Source of the DNA: a virus
Length of the DNA stretch: 26,780 bases
IMG/VR virus record: IMGVR_UViG_3300004457_000258
Span: 1-26,780 of that record
Strand: one strand, 5' to 3'
Part shown: piece by piece, positions 1 through 5,860 of the stretch
Layout: each line of letters begins with the position of its first letter
Numbering within the stretch: position 1 is the stretch's first letter
Made by a program: the position numbers and the translations under genes
The notes under the pieces: model-generated
Databases searched by the model: none
What the model saw: the letters and a program-made list of their open reading frames with translations, nothing else
What the model was told of the DNA's origin: nothing

Positions 1-63
1 TAGTAATATTGCCACAAACACTATTACTCCTGATATTGTGCCTACTATTATGTCAGTTATCAT
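1..63 (-). CDS. Partial small membrane protein
   Basis: A minus-strand frame begins with ATG at 61-63 and stays open to the window edge. Only the first 21 codons are visible. They encode a strongly hydrophobic segment (MITDIIVGTISGVIVFVAIL), so the product is probably a short inner-membrane protein or holin-like miniprotein. It starts six bases after the stop of the next minus-strand gene, so it belongs to the leftward early run. The family cannot be named from this fragment. Confidence 0.5.
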   Translation of the reverse strand, partial: MITDIIVGTISGVIVFVAILL

Positions 64-68
64 ATAGT

Positions 69-221
69 TTATTTATCTTTGTTAGGGGTGGATAAGTTGT
101 TAATAACTTCTATAATCTCATTTATCTTATCAAGGACAATCTTCATACCCAAAGCGTCAAGGGTTACCAGTTCTCTATTAGCTATTTGAGTGGCAGTGAA
201 GTTTATTTCAATTTTCTTCAT
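69..221 (-). CDS. Small helical hypothetical protein (50 aa)
   Basis: This 50-codon minus-strand frame starts with ATG at 219-221 and stops at TAA. The product begins MKKIEINFTATQIANRELVT and continues as a likely amphipathic helix ending in a polar Lys/Asp tail. There is no cysteine cluster, membrane segment or recognised motif. It sits 12 bases after the preceding leftward gene and 5 bases before the next, so it is likely co-transcribed. The function is unknown. Tight packing and a coherent amino-acid composition are the only support that it is a real gene. Confidence 0.5.
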   Translation of the reverse strand: MKKIEINFTATQIANRELVTLDALGMKIVLDKINEIIEVINNLSTPNKDK

Positions 222-233
222 TCTATATTTCTC

Positions 234-404
234 TTATGCTTTTAATCCGTAATATCTTCTTATCTCTTCGACTGTTTTCTTAATTCTAAAGTATCCATCG
301 CCATCGTATTCCTTAAATATCACATTGCCTAGAATTATAGAGGTAATATCGTATTGGTGTTCTTTGGCGTATCTAATTACTATTTCGAGGTATTCTGGTT
401 TCAT
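234..404 (-). CDS. Small hypothetical protein (56 aa)
   Basis: This minus-strand frame runs from ATG at 402-404 to TAA at 234-236 and gives 56 residues. It begins MKPEYLEIVIRYAKEHQYDI and has a central acidic turn (KEYDGDGYFR) followed by a basic helix (TVEEIRRYYGLKA). Its size and charge pattern fit the small accessory proteins of phage early regions. I do not recognise the family. It lies between the Cys-rich protein (30-base gap) and the 50-aa protein in the leftward operon. Confidence 0.5.
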   Translation of the reverse strand: MKPEYLEIVIRYAKEHQYDITSIILGNVIFKEYDGDGYFRIKKTVEEIRRYYGLKA

Positions 405-434
405 ATTAGCTTTTAATCTTCTTCATGTCTTTTT

Positions 435-689
435 CTATGAGTTGTCTTTACAAACACACTTAGTCTTGCTTTCATCCACGATCTCACCTCCATTTTGATA
501 GGCTGGGGTTGTGATGTAGCCGGTTCCTAAACAATATTCGCAAGTATTATTTAAGTCTCCTAGATCCAATACATTAACCCATTTATCATTAACAAAAAAC
601 TGTAAGATACCTTTTTCTAATAATCTCCAACAATGATCTTTACCTTGATAAAGAATAACTCCAACTTGTATGACAGCTATTTTATTCAT
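435..689 (-). CDS. Small protein with a DnaJ-type CxxCxGxG zinc motif
   Basis: The 84-aa product has a beta-rich N-terminal half (about residues 1-45) and a Cys-rich C-terminal half. C50 and C53 lie in CEYCLGTGYI, which is the CxxCxGxG signature of DnaJ central domains. C78 and C80 form a second CVC pair near the end. Four cysteines could bind one zinc ion. Full DnaJ has four such repeats, so this is a mini zinc knuckle and not a chaperone. Its ATG overlaps the stop of the 110-aa gene by 8 bases, which suggests translational coupling within the leftward operon. The stop is TAG. The role is unknown; protein or nucleic-acid binding is plausible. Confidence 0.65.
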   Translation of the reverse strand: MNKIAVIQVGVILYQGKDHCWRLLEKGILQFFVNDKWVNVLDLGDLNNTCEYCLGTGYITTPAYQNGGEIVDESKTKCVCKDNS

Positions 690-1014
690 TGTCTTCTATA
701 TAAGCTAATAATATCAATGCGTAGTTTGAGAGGTCCTTGAGAGTGTCCTTAATACTTTCATCCTTTACCTCGTTATCCTTAGTGAGTAAGTTTGATACTC
801 GCATCATCTTATCTGACATTCGGACCAGTAAGCCTTGCTCTGTTGTTATGCCGTACAGGTTACACGCTTTAAAATTCTTGAAAGGATCGTTGTTAGCCCC
901 GGAGTAATCAGCATTCTTTTGTTTAAGAATAGCAAGATTATCTTTGTGGTACTGTTCTACTTTGTTTAAAAGTTTATCCATGCTGGTTTTATTCCATGAG
1001 TTATATACATACAT
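682..1014 (-). CDS. DUF1599-like (nucleotide-modification-associated domain 1) protein
   Basis: The 110-aa product matches from memory a widespread phage family. The matching elements are an ADYSGANNDPFKNFK-like segment (residues 35-49), the EQGLLVRMSDK box (residues 59-69) and DESIKDTLKDLSNYA (residues 85-99). This pattern is typical of DUF1599, also called nucleotide modification associated domain 1, an all-helical fold related to MazG-like proteins and linked by others to modified-nucleotide metabolism. The in-frame ATG at 979-981 (residue 12) is an alternative start. It would cut the overlap with the upstream membrane-protein gene from 49 to 16 bases and may be the true start. The enzyme activity is not established. 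Confidence 0.75.
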   Translation of the reverse strand: MYVYNSWNKTSMDKLLNKVEQYHKDNLAILKQKNADYSGANNDPFKNFKACNLYGITTEQGLLVRMSDKMMRVSNLLTKDNEVKDESIKDTLKDLSNYALILLAYIEDNE

Positions 1015-1157
1015 GAGCAGTACATAAAGCTAATAAATCCTATAGTGCAAACTATCACGAACAGAATGAATCCGATAACCAAAAGATAATCACTAAGTTT
1101 TGCACGAGGTTGTCTGATACGGTAGGGGGTGTTTTTGAGTACTTGTTTAAGTTCCAT
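966..1157 (-). CDS. Small single-pass membrane protein (63 aa)
   Basis: This 63-aa frame starts at 1157, one base after the end of the 190-aa coiled-coil gene. It has a basic N-terminus (MELKQVLKN, then RIRQPRAK) and then a hydrophobic stretch from about residue 23 to 48 (YLLVIGFILFVIVCTIGFIS), which is long enough for one membrane span. The positively charged N-terminus predicts an N-in orientation. Two cysteines follow the span. No family is recognised. The end overlaps the next gene, which raises the question of which start is used downstream. Confidence 0.55.
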   Translation of the reverse strand: MELKQVLKNTPYRIRQPRAKLSDYLLVIGFILFVIVCTIGFISFMYCSCMYITHGIKPAWINF

Positions 1158-1158
1158 A

Positions 1159-1731
1159 TTATCTTCGGTTATTGATTGGTACTAATTTAATGTCTAGCTC
1201 TGCTCCTGGTATAACCTGTCCAGTCTTCAAGGCATCTAATAGTGCTTTCTCATTGATTACAAGGTATTCGCGAGGGATAAGAAGATGGTTTGTAATTTTA
1301 AGTATTTTGTCTTCTCGGAACTTTAGTGATCCAGAGTCAGTAGTGATTTTAGCCTCTGGAGTTTTTATGTCTTCCATTTTACTAATTGCAGTCTCGGGCT
1401 TAATGTATCCAGATGATACTTTGGCTGCTAATTTTTCTTCTTCTTTTCTTGCTAATTTAATCTGCTCTGTTTGGTACCTAGATTGCTCGCTACGAATGGC
1501 CCGGATCGCGCTGTCGAGTAGAGTCTCGAGAGGCTTATACTTTGCTCGTATTTGCTTTAAAGACTCGTTGATAGGCTTTGTGAGGAGTTCTTTGTCTTCT
1601 GTAAGCGCATCAAGTTGCCTGTTGAGTTGTGAAAGGATCTCCGCGCTCTTTTCCATATCTTTTGGTCCAGAGATTGTGAGAGACTTTGCTTTGTTTATAA
1701 ATGGTGCAATTTCTTTTTCTGTGATTTTCAT
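1159..1731 (-). CDS. Phage coiled-coil protein with C-terminal PREYL...IPG domain
   Basis: The 190-aa product is charged and helical from residue 1 to about 125, with a long coiled coil around residues 22-105. A compact C-terminal domain follows, containing PREYL (residues 153-157) and IPGAEL (residues 174-179). From memory this combination occurs in many phage proteins encoded beside single-strand annealing and nuclease genes, where the end reads roughly as a VPREYL plus EIPGV motif. A role in early DNA metabolism or recombination is inferred from that context and was not seen here. The gene has a good promoter 30-60 bases upstream (see 1763-1791) and leads the downstream part of the leftward operon. 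Confidence 0.7.
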   Translation of the reverse strand: MKITEKEIAPFINKAKSLTISGPKDMEKSAEILSQLNRQLDALTEDKELLTKPINESLKQIRAKYKPLETLLDSAIRAIRSEQSRYQTEQIKLARKEEEKLAAKVSSGYIKPETAISKMEDIKTPEAKITTDSGSLKFREDKILKITNHLLIPREYLVINEKALLDALKTGQVIPGAELDIKLVPINNRR

Positions 1732-1762
1732 TTTTTATTATCTAATTAATTAATATATTTAT

Positions 1763-1791
1763 ATTATACGCAAGTTAAATAGTTGGTGCAA
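1763..1791 (-). promoter_or_regulatory. Leftward early promoter with AACTTGCGTATAA box
   Basis: On the minus strand, TTGCAC (1786-1791) and TATAAT (1763-1768) are separated by 17 bases, which is near the sigma70 consensus. The spacer end and -10 form AACTTGCGTATAA (1764-1776), a 13-mer also found at 20579-20591 and 20788-20800 on the plus strand. Transcription would begin near 1756 and read the 190-aa gene after a leader of about 25 bases. The -35 lies inside the 3' end of the ribbon-helix-helix gene. Confidence 0.7.
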
Positions 1792-1954
1792 CTTGCTTAG
1801 GTGTGGATAAGTTCTCTTGTTGAATTCTATGGGCCTCGTCTCGGATTAGTTCTCTCAAAACTCCTGATCGAGACATTTTTGGATAATATGCTAATACTTT
1901 CTCAAATGCTTCGATATCTTTTCCTGATAAACACACTGTTGCTAGATCTGCCAT
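1775..1954 (-). CDS. Ribbon-helix-helix-like small DNA-binding protein (59 aa)
   Basis: This 59-codon minus-strand frame runs from ATG at 1952-1954 to TAA at 1775-1777. The product starts with a short strand-like segment (MADLATVCLS), followed by a helix (KDIEAFEKVLAYYP) and a second helix SRSGVLRELIRDEAHR (residues 28-43). Strand, helix, SRS turn, helix is the usual layout of CopG/Arc ribbon-helix-helix repressors. It is the first gene of the leftward run beside the control region, the expected place for an autoregulator. The TTGCAC of the next promoter lies in its last codons. The assignment is by pattern only. Confidence 0.6.
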   Translation of the reverse strand: MADLATVCLSGKDIEAFEKVLAYYPKMSRSGVLRELIRDEAHRIQQENLSTPKQVAPTI

Positions 1955-2007
1955 GGTTAAATTTGGTTAATTTTTAATTATATATAAGTGACTAAATTTA
2001 TATATAC

Positions 2008-2038
2008 ATAATGGTAACATTTCGTAAAAAAGTGTCAA
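2008..2038 (-). promoter_or_regulatory. Possible leftward promoter for the RHH gene
   Basis: The minus strand has a perfect TTGACA at 2033-2038 and CATTAT at 2008-2013, with a 19-base spacer that is longer than ideal. It points to the ribbon-helix-helix gene starting at 1954. The long spacer and the generally AT-rich surroundings make this a weak call. Confidence 0.35.
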
Positions 2039-2165
2039 ATTTAAAAAAGTCTAAAAAAAACACAAAAAAGAGATGGTGAAAGTGTATTACTATATAAAGG
2101 TAGAAATAAAAAAACTTACCTGCACCCCTAAAAAAAGCGATTCCAAGAGTTTCCCCAGTAAATGG

Positions 2166-2185
2166 TATGTATATATATATACATA
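2166..2185. repeat. 20-bp perfect palindrome
   Basis: TATGTATATATATATACATA reads the same on both strands. It lies near the middle of the divergent gene-free region. It could be a dimeric repressor operator or a cruciform-prone origin element, but the simple TA core means part of the symmetry is cheap. Confidence 0.6.
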
Positions 2186-2328
2186 TCTATTTTATACCAG
2201 TCTTTCCTAAATATATAAGGTAATACTATATACAAAAAAGCATTGTGATATATAGATAAAAAGTTGCTTGCATACCGTTTTTGATGTTTTTGCTATGTGA
2301 TATATTTAAAAAATTGTGTATAAGTGGC

Positions 2329-2358
2329 TTGACAGAATGATGTAAGACCCCCTAAAAT
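2329..2358 (+). promoter_or_regulatory. Rightward promoter, probably leaderless
   Basis: TTGACA (2329-2334) and TAAAAT (2353-2358) are separated by 18 bases. The predicted start of transcription (about 2365) falls only a few bases before the ATG at 2368, so the mRNA would be essentially leaderless. One GTGATATAT word overlaps the start codon and could be an operator. Confidence 0.6.
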
Positions 2359-2367
2359 AAGTGATAT

Positions 2368-2718
2368 ATGAATAAATACATAAAAGCAAGGTTTACTAGG
2401 GTTAGGAACTTATTAATGAAGACTCACTCAAAAGCTGTGGCACATAAGTTGATGAAGAAACAAATTGAGTCTGGGATGCTACCTAAAGAATTTTTAAAAT
2501 TATTAAATCATAAAGAAACTGTAAAAGAAATTGGATATAGACTTAAATCAAATTGGAAATTGAAACAAAATATTTTAAGAAAATTTGATCACACTTGCCA
2601 AGATTGCGGCGAACGAGGTATTGGTTTAGGAATGGGTGTAACTTTTAAAGATAAAAAATATTTAATATTGGAAGAATCTTTTTTAACTGTGAGATGTGCT
2701 AAATGTAGATTGCGTTAG
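2368..2718 (+). CDS. Small basic zinc-binding protein, possible degenerate HNH
   Basis: The 116-aa product is very basic and helical up to about residue 72 and ends in a four-cysteine module: C77 and C80 in HTCQDCGERG, and C110 and C113 in VRCAKCRLR at the very C-terminus. Two CxxC pairs around a hairpin of about 30 residues form a zinc ribbon. The spacing and position just before the terminase recall HNH endonucleases of phage packaging modules. However, the catalytic His-Asn-His residues are not visible, so nuclease activity should not be assumed. A strong promoter ends a few bases before the start. The stop is TAG. Confidence 0.6.
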   Translation: MNKYIKARFTRVRNLLMKTHSKAVAHKLMKKQIESGMLPKEFLKLLNHKETVKEIGYRLKSNWKLKQNILRKFDHTCQDCGERGIGLGMGVTFKDKKYLILEESFLTVRCAKCRLR

Positions 2719-2728
2719 TTATCCCCAC

Positions 2729-2756
2729 TTGCTTATCACTGTGCATGTTATATAAT
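2729..2756 (+). promoter_or_regulatory. Rightward promoter before the 59-aa gene
   Basis: TTGCTT (2729-2734) and a perfect TATAAT (2751-2756) are spaced 16 bases apart. Predicted transcription starts at about 2763, immediately before the ATG at 2764, again giving a leaderless transcript. It would drive the 59-aa gene and, by readthrough, the terminase genes. Confidence 0.6.
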
Positions 2757-2763
2757 TATTTCA

Positions 2764-2943
2764 ATGAATAATTTCAGTGAAGCAAAAAAAAGATATTGGT
2801 CAAAAATATCTCCAGAGGAAAGGTCGAATAGGATGCGAATAATCGCAACTATAAAGAATAAAAAAATGACTCCGAAGGAGAGGATTGATCATGCTTTAAA
2901 GATGGTGAGGGCTAGAAAATTAAAAGTTAATTTAAATAAATAA
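2764..2943 (+). CDS. Small basic protein (59 aa)
   Basis: This frame runs ATG at 2764 to TAA at 2941-2943 and shares one base with the next ATG (TAATG), a classic coupling arrangement. The product is very basic (KKRYWSKISPEERSNRMR, then ERIDHALKMVRARKLK). Its EAKKRYWSKISPEERSNRMR-type stretch resembles nuclease-associated modular DNA-binding repeats by eye, which would fit a role near DNA packaging. That resemblance is an impression only. The promoter directly upstream and the coupled downstream gene support it as a real gene. Confidence 0.6.
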   Translation: MNNFSEAKKRYWSKISPEERSNRMRIIATIKNKKMTPKERIDHALKMVRARKLKVNLNK

Positions 2944-3407
2944 TGTTAAGAGTAAAAAGTTTTGCAATAACAGATGATAGTGGAGTTAATGAATTACTAA
3001 ATAAATATCATTTAGCAGCATCTGCACATATTTTAATTTCCAATGGCTCTCTTTGTGTTCCTTATGAGGATGGTATGCCAGAAACAAACGAGGTGAAGAT
3101 TAGTGCAATACAAGAGAAAATAAATAATTTTAACGGAGAGATTGATCTTTTGGTTCATTCTCAGAAAGTTTTAGAATTACAAAATAGTGGAGTAAAAGCT
3201 CTTATTACAAAGTGTGAAGAAGAGCTTGTTACACCTGGTACAAAAGAAGCTTATGATAAAAAGAAAGAGTTAGAAACTGAGATTAAAAGATTGCAAAATG
3301 TTTTTGATCAGAATGCAAATCAAATGATTATGAATCAATCCGAGATAACTTTAAAGAATTCAAACATCGCGGTATTTCTAGCTACTATTGACGAATTAAG
3401 CAAATAG
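2943..3407 (+). CDS. Coiled-coil hypothetical protein (154 aa)
   Basis: The product has a small alpha/beta N-terminal domain (about residues 1-50, containing HILISNGSLCVPYEDGMPE) and then a long coiled coil (about residues 52-150) rich in Glu, Lys and Gln. There is no membrane span or enzyme motif. It is translationally coupled to the preceding 59-aa gene by a TAATG junction and ends with TAG 21 bases before the small terminase. This is the usual place for small packaging-module accessory proteins. I do not recognise a named family. Confidence 0.65.
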   Translation: MLRVKSFAITDDSGVNELLNKYHLAASAHILISNGSLCVPYEDGMPETNEVKISAIQEKINNFNGEIDLLVHSQKVLELQNSGVKALITKCEEELVTPGTKEAYDKKKELETEIKRLQNVFDQNANQMIMNQSEITLKNSNIAVFLATIDELSK

Positions 3408-3428
3408 ATTTATAGAATCTTATCTAAT

Positions 3429-3776
3429 ATGGGTAAAAAGGGTGGAAAACAACCAGGAGCTGGTAGGCCAAAAGGTTTTGCAGCTCTTGAAGCTGAAAGG
3501 GCTCGTATTATGATATGTGAAAAACTTCAAACTGAGTTTATGCCTATAGTAGATATGGCTATAACTCAAGCAAAAGAAGGTAATAAAGATGCCAGGGAAT
3601 GGCTAACCGACCGTGCGTTCGGAAAAGCAGTAAATGTTATTGATCTTAATATTAATAAATCGCTCTTTGATGACGCAACAAAACTTAAAGCAAGAGAAGC
3701 CATCATCCATATCGCTAGCACTAGAGATGTTGGAGGGGGGAGACAAATCGGAGGTCCGAGCGCTACTAGCGTTTGA
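3429..3776 (+). CDS. terS: Terminase small subunit (probable)
   Basis: The 115-aa product starts with a Gly/Lys/Pro-rich arm containing GAGRPKG (residues 10-16), common at the N-terminus of small terminases and other phage DNA-binding proteins. A helical segment follows (about residues 20-52), then NKDAREWLTDRAFGKAVN, the AIKELMDRAYGKP-like element of this family. It would bind the packaging site and hand DNA to the large subunit. It lies directly upstream of and overlaps the large terminase, the canonical order. It is the only complete gene here ending in TGA, and TAA follows in frame after two more codons (3783-3785). Confidence 0.75.
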   Translation: MGKKGGKQPGAGRPKGFAALEAERARIMICEKLQTEFMPIVDMAITQAKEGNKDAREWLTDRAFGKAVNVIDLNINKSLFDDATKLKAREAIIHIASTRDVGGGRQIGGPSATSV

Positions 3777-5268
3777 CTCAACTAATACTGATGAAGAAGT
3801 ATTAATAAAATTTCACCTTTGGGCGAGATGGTTTTTCCCTAATTTCTTTAAGTCACCTGATGCACCTTTTCATTTAGAGATTGATAAGAATAATATTGCT
3901 GTCTATCGAGCTACTCAAAAGATATTTGTAAATATAGGTTTTAGAGGTTGTGCGAAAACATCCCGGACTAAATTGTTCCGGGCTTTTGTAATTGCAAATG
4001 ATATGGACCATAAAAGAAAGTATCTAAAGATTGCAACAAAGGATCTCGGAAATGCAAAACAAATTGTGACTGACATATTCAACATGCTTGCGATAGGTAG
4101 AATAAAATATTATTACCCTGAGATATTTCGAAAGTCTGAAGAGAAACGTCAAGAGACAATGGGAGTGTTTGATACAGCGACTGGAGTTAAAGTTCTAGCG
4201 GTCACTGTTGGTATGGACCAGCGAGGACAACTCCAGGACGAGTCAAGACCTGATGAGGTATGGCTTGAAGATATTGAAACTCGCAATACCTTACGATCTG
4301 CAGTAGTGACTGAGACTATTTGGAATAACATCCAGGAAGCAATTACTGGGCTCTCAAAGGACGGAGGGGTTATTGCAACATGTAACTATATTTCAGAGCG
4401 AGGTAATGTGCACAAACTTGTGCAAAAGTATCGAGATAATACTTTGATTACTCCAATCAAAAAGGATGGCAAGCCTACATGGTCTGCTTATACAATGGCT
4501 GAGATTAATACTATCGAAAAGAATACTGATGACTTCGCTGGTGAGTATATGTGTGAACCATCCGCGGGCGCTGATGTATTCTTTGATCGTTCTATACTCG
4601 ATAATCAAAAAACAATACAACCAATTAGAACTATTGCTGACTTCAAGATATTTTATAACTATGTTCATGATCATAGATATGGACTTGGGGCCGATGTTGC
4701 TGGAGGTGTTGGGCTAGATTCATCTACCTCTGTGATTATAGATTTTTCTACCGTGCCCAACAGAGTCGTTGCGACATTTGCGAATAATACTATTAAGCCT
4801 GATACATTCGGAGATGAGATTAAGAACCAAGCTGATCGCTATGGCGCTCCAATCGTTGCGGTAGAAAACAATAAATTTGATATGTGTATCGGAAGACTCA
4901 AGCAAATCTACGATAACCTTTTCTTTACTGAACAAAAAGAAACTAGAGTCGGACTTCCTCCAAAGACTAGGACCTATGGCTGGAATACTAATGGAATGAC
5001 AAAACCGAAGATGTTATTCGAATTAAAGAAAGCGATTGAGGATGGACATTTAGAGCTATCTGATGAGGATTTGAAAGCTGAACTAAGATCTTATTCTCGA
5101 GATGACCTTATGGATCGAGATGAAGATGTCCGATTGACTACAAGACACTTTGACTTACTTATTGCGTGTGCTATTGCATATCAAATGAAGAATCATGCAG
5201 TGATTAAAAGTGATTTATCCACAACTTATCAACAGCCGGAATATCAGAGGTCCGGCTTAGAAGAATAA
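3727..5268 (+). CDS. terL: Terminase large subunit (ATPase and nuclease)
   Basis: The 513-aa product packages phage DNA using ATP and cuts concatemers. From the chosen ATG at 3727 the ATPase shows a Walker A-like GFRGCAKTS (residues 71-79), with Ala where Gly usually precedes Lys, and a Walker B-like VWLED (residues 178-182). The RNase H-type nuclease shows D323 in GADVAGG, E380 in VENNKFD and D476 in HFDLLIA, which fit the acidic triad. Full length suggests an intact enzyme. The reading frame is open further upstream to an ATG at 3634, but that would put 143 bases inside the small subunit gene. The 3727 start, with a 50-base overlap, gives a normal N-terminus. No Shine-Dalgarno precedes it. 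Confidence 0.95.
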   Translation: MLEGGDKSEVRALLAFDSTNTDEEVLIKFHLWARWFFPNFFKSPDAPFHLEIDKNNIAVYRATQKIFVNIGFRGCAKTSRTKLFRAFVIANDMDHKRKYLKIATKDLGNAKQIVTDIFNMLAIGRIKYYYPEIFRKSEEKRQETMGVFDTATGVKVLAVTVGMDQRGQLQDESRPDEVWLEDIETRNTLRSAVVTETIWNNIQEAITGLSKDGGVIATCNYISERGNVHKLVQKYRDNTLITPIKKDGKPTWSAYTMAEINTIEKNTDDFAGEYMCEPSAGADVFFDRSILDNQKTIQPIRTIADFKIFYNYVHDHRYGLGADVAGGVGLDSSTSVIIDFSTVPNRVVATFANNTIKPDTFGDEIKNQADRYGAPIVAVENNKFDMCIGRLKQIYDNLFFTEQKETRVGLPPKTRTYGWNTNGMTKPKMLFELKKAIEDGHLELSDEDLKAELRSYSRDDLMDRDEDVRLTTRHFDLLIACAIAYQMKNHAVIKSDLSTTYQQPEYQRSGLEE

Positions 5269-5269
5269 T

Positions 5270-5419
5270 ATGAAAAAGATAATTGTTACTGAAAAGAATA
5301 TTAATAAGATTATGCAATCTTTTATAAAAAAAATGAAAGCAAGTAAAAAAGTATATAAAAATGGTCTTATTGGAGAATTTATAGGATTTAAATATCATAA
5401 ACCATGCCAGAAAAAGTAA
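5270..5419 (+). CDS. Small basic protein (49 aa)
   Basis: The frame runs ATG at 5270 to TAA at 5417-5419, starting one base after the large terminase stop. The product is very Lys-rich (KKIIVTEKNINKIMQSFIKK, then KMKASKKVYKNG) and ends KPCQKK. It overlaps the next gene by 16 bases. Tight spacing favours a real gene. No function can be assigned beyond possible nucleic-acid binding from its charge. Confidence 0.5.
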   Translation: MKKIIVTEKNINKIMQSFIKKMKASKKVYKNGLIGEFIGFKYHKPCQKK

Positions 5420-5592
5420 AACGCGATAACATGTTTCGTTGCAAAATCTGTAAGAAACTCTACAAAGATGAAGAGTGTATTCCTGATCCAATTACCGGGG
5501 CGCTAATTTGCCCCTTAGGATGTGTCGAGTCCTATGTCCAACCACCTTATGAGTCTCCAATGTTAAGCGATGAAGATCCACTCAGTCTCTAA
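5404..5592 (+). CDS. Cys-rich zinc-finger-like miniprotein (62 aa)
   Basis: The product has C13 and C16 (RCKICKKLY), C25, C36 (CPLGC) and C40, spaced like a small zinc finger. The C-terminal third is acidic and proline-rich. The gene lies between large terminase and portal and overlaps both neighbours (16 and 23 bases), so it is translationally packed with them. A small zinc protein between terminase and portal is not a standard part of P22-like modules. Its role is unknown. Confidence 0.6.
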   Translation: MPEKVKRDNMFRCKICKKLYKDEECIPDPITGALICPLGCVESYVQPPYESPMLSDEDPLSL

Positions 5593-5839
5593 GCGGTGCG
5601 AAAGATGTGAGAAACTTTATGATATTCCAAATATCAAGGATTGTTCTAGTCGGCAACTAATAATTGATTTTACCCCCTGCCCCCACTGTGGTTATGTGCA
5701 AGATATTTTATATAAAAAAAATGATAAGTCTGGAAGATGCCTAGATTGTTCAATACCATTTTGCCTAATTGATCATCATTCGAAAGGAAGATGCGAGAGA
5801 TGTTCACGAAGGTATTATCGTGAGCGCGACAAAAAATAG
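5570..5839 (+). CDS. Multi-cysteine zinc-binding protein (89 aa)
   Basis: Ten cysteines and two adjacent histidines are arranged as four CxxC pairs plus extras: C10/C13, C25, C37/C40 (CPHCG), C57/C60, C65 with H69-H70, and C75/C78. Two or three zinc sites are likely. The C-terminus is basic (RCSRRYYRERDKK). The last codons carry a copy of the AGCGCGAC promoter element for the portal gene. It overlaps the preceding zinc miniprotein by 23 bases, so the two may form a functional pair. A nucleic-acid or protein adaptor role is inferred only from the zinc sites. The stop is TAG. Confidence 0.65.
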   Translation: MKIHSVSKRCERCEKLYDIPNIKDCSSRQLIIDFTPCPHCGYVQDILYKKNDKSGRCLDCSIPFCLIDHHSKGRCERCSRRYYRERDKK

Positions 5840-5853
5840 CTATTTGATAGATT
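5823..5853 (+). promoter_or_regulatory. Late-class promoter 1 (portal)
   Basis: AGCGCGAC at 5823-5830 is followed, after 17 bases, by TAGATT at 5848-5853. The portal ATG is at 5861. A start about seven bases after the hexamer would fall at 5860, giving a leaderless portal mRNA. This is one of four sites with identical AGCGCGACA and identical spacing (others at 8235, 15063, 22277). Confidence 0.7.
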
Positions 5854-5860
5854 ATTAACA

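Larger units (their letters stand above)
1955..2367. other. Divergent AT-rich control region, possible replication or operator region
   Basis: These 413 bases hold no convincing gene. They separate the leftward early genes from the rightward genes. They are extremely AT-rich with several A-tracts (around 2040-2075 and 2105-2145). They contain the 20-bp palindrome at 2166-2185, an outer inverted pair TGGTAT (2163-2168) / ATACCA (2194-2199), TACTATATA twice (2088-2096 and 2224-2232), and GTGATATAT three times (2245-2253, 2297-2305, 2361-2369). The layout suits a divergent regulatory region or an AT-rich unwinding element. Neither use is proven. Confidence 0.55.

Noticed and set aside
1172-1753. 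193-codon plus-strand frame
   Set aside because: It lies antisense to the 190-aa coiled-coil gene, has biased Ser/Ile-rich composition and no promoter. The minus frame has a clear family pattern, so this is a shadow.
3634-3726. Upstream start for the large terminase
   Set aside because: It would place 143 bases inside the small terminase gene and add a low-complexity LLILILI leader. The ATG at 3727 gives a typical N-terminus.
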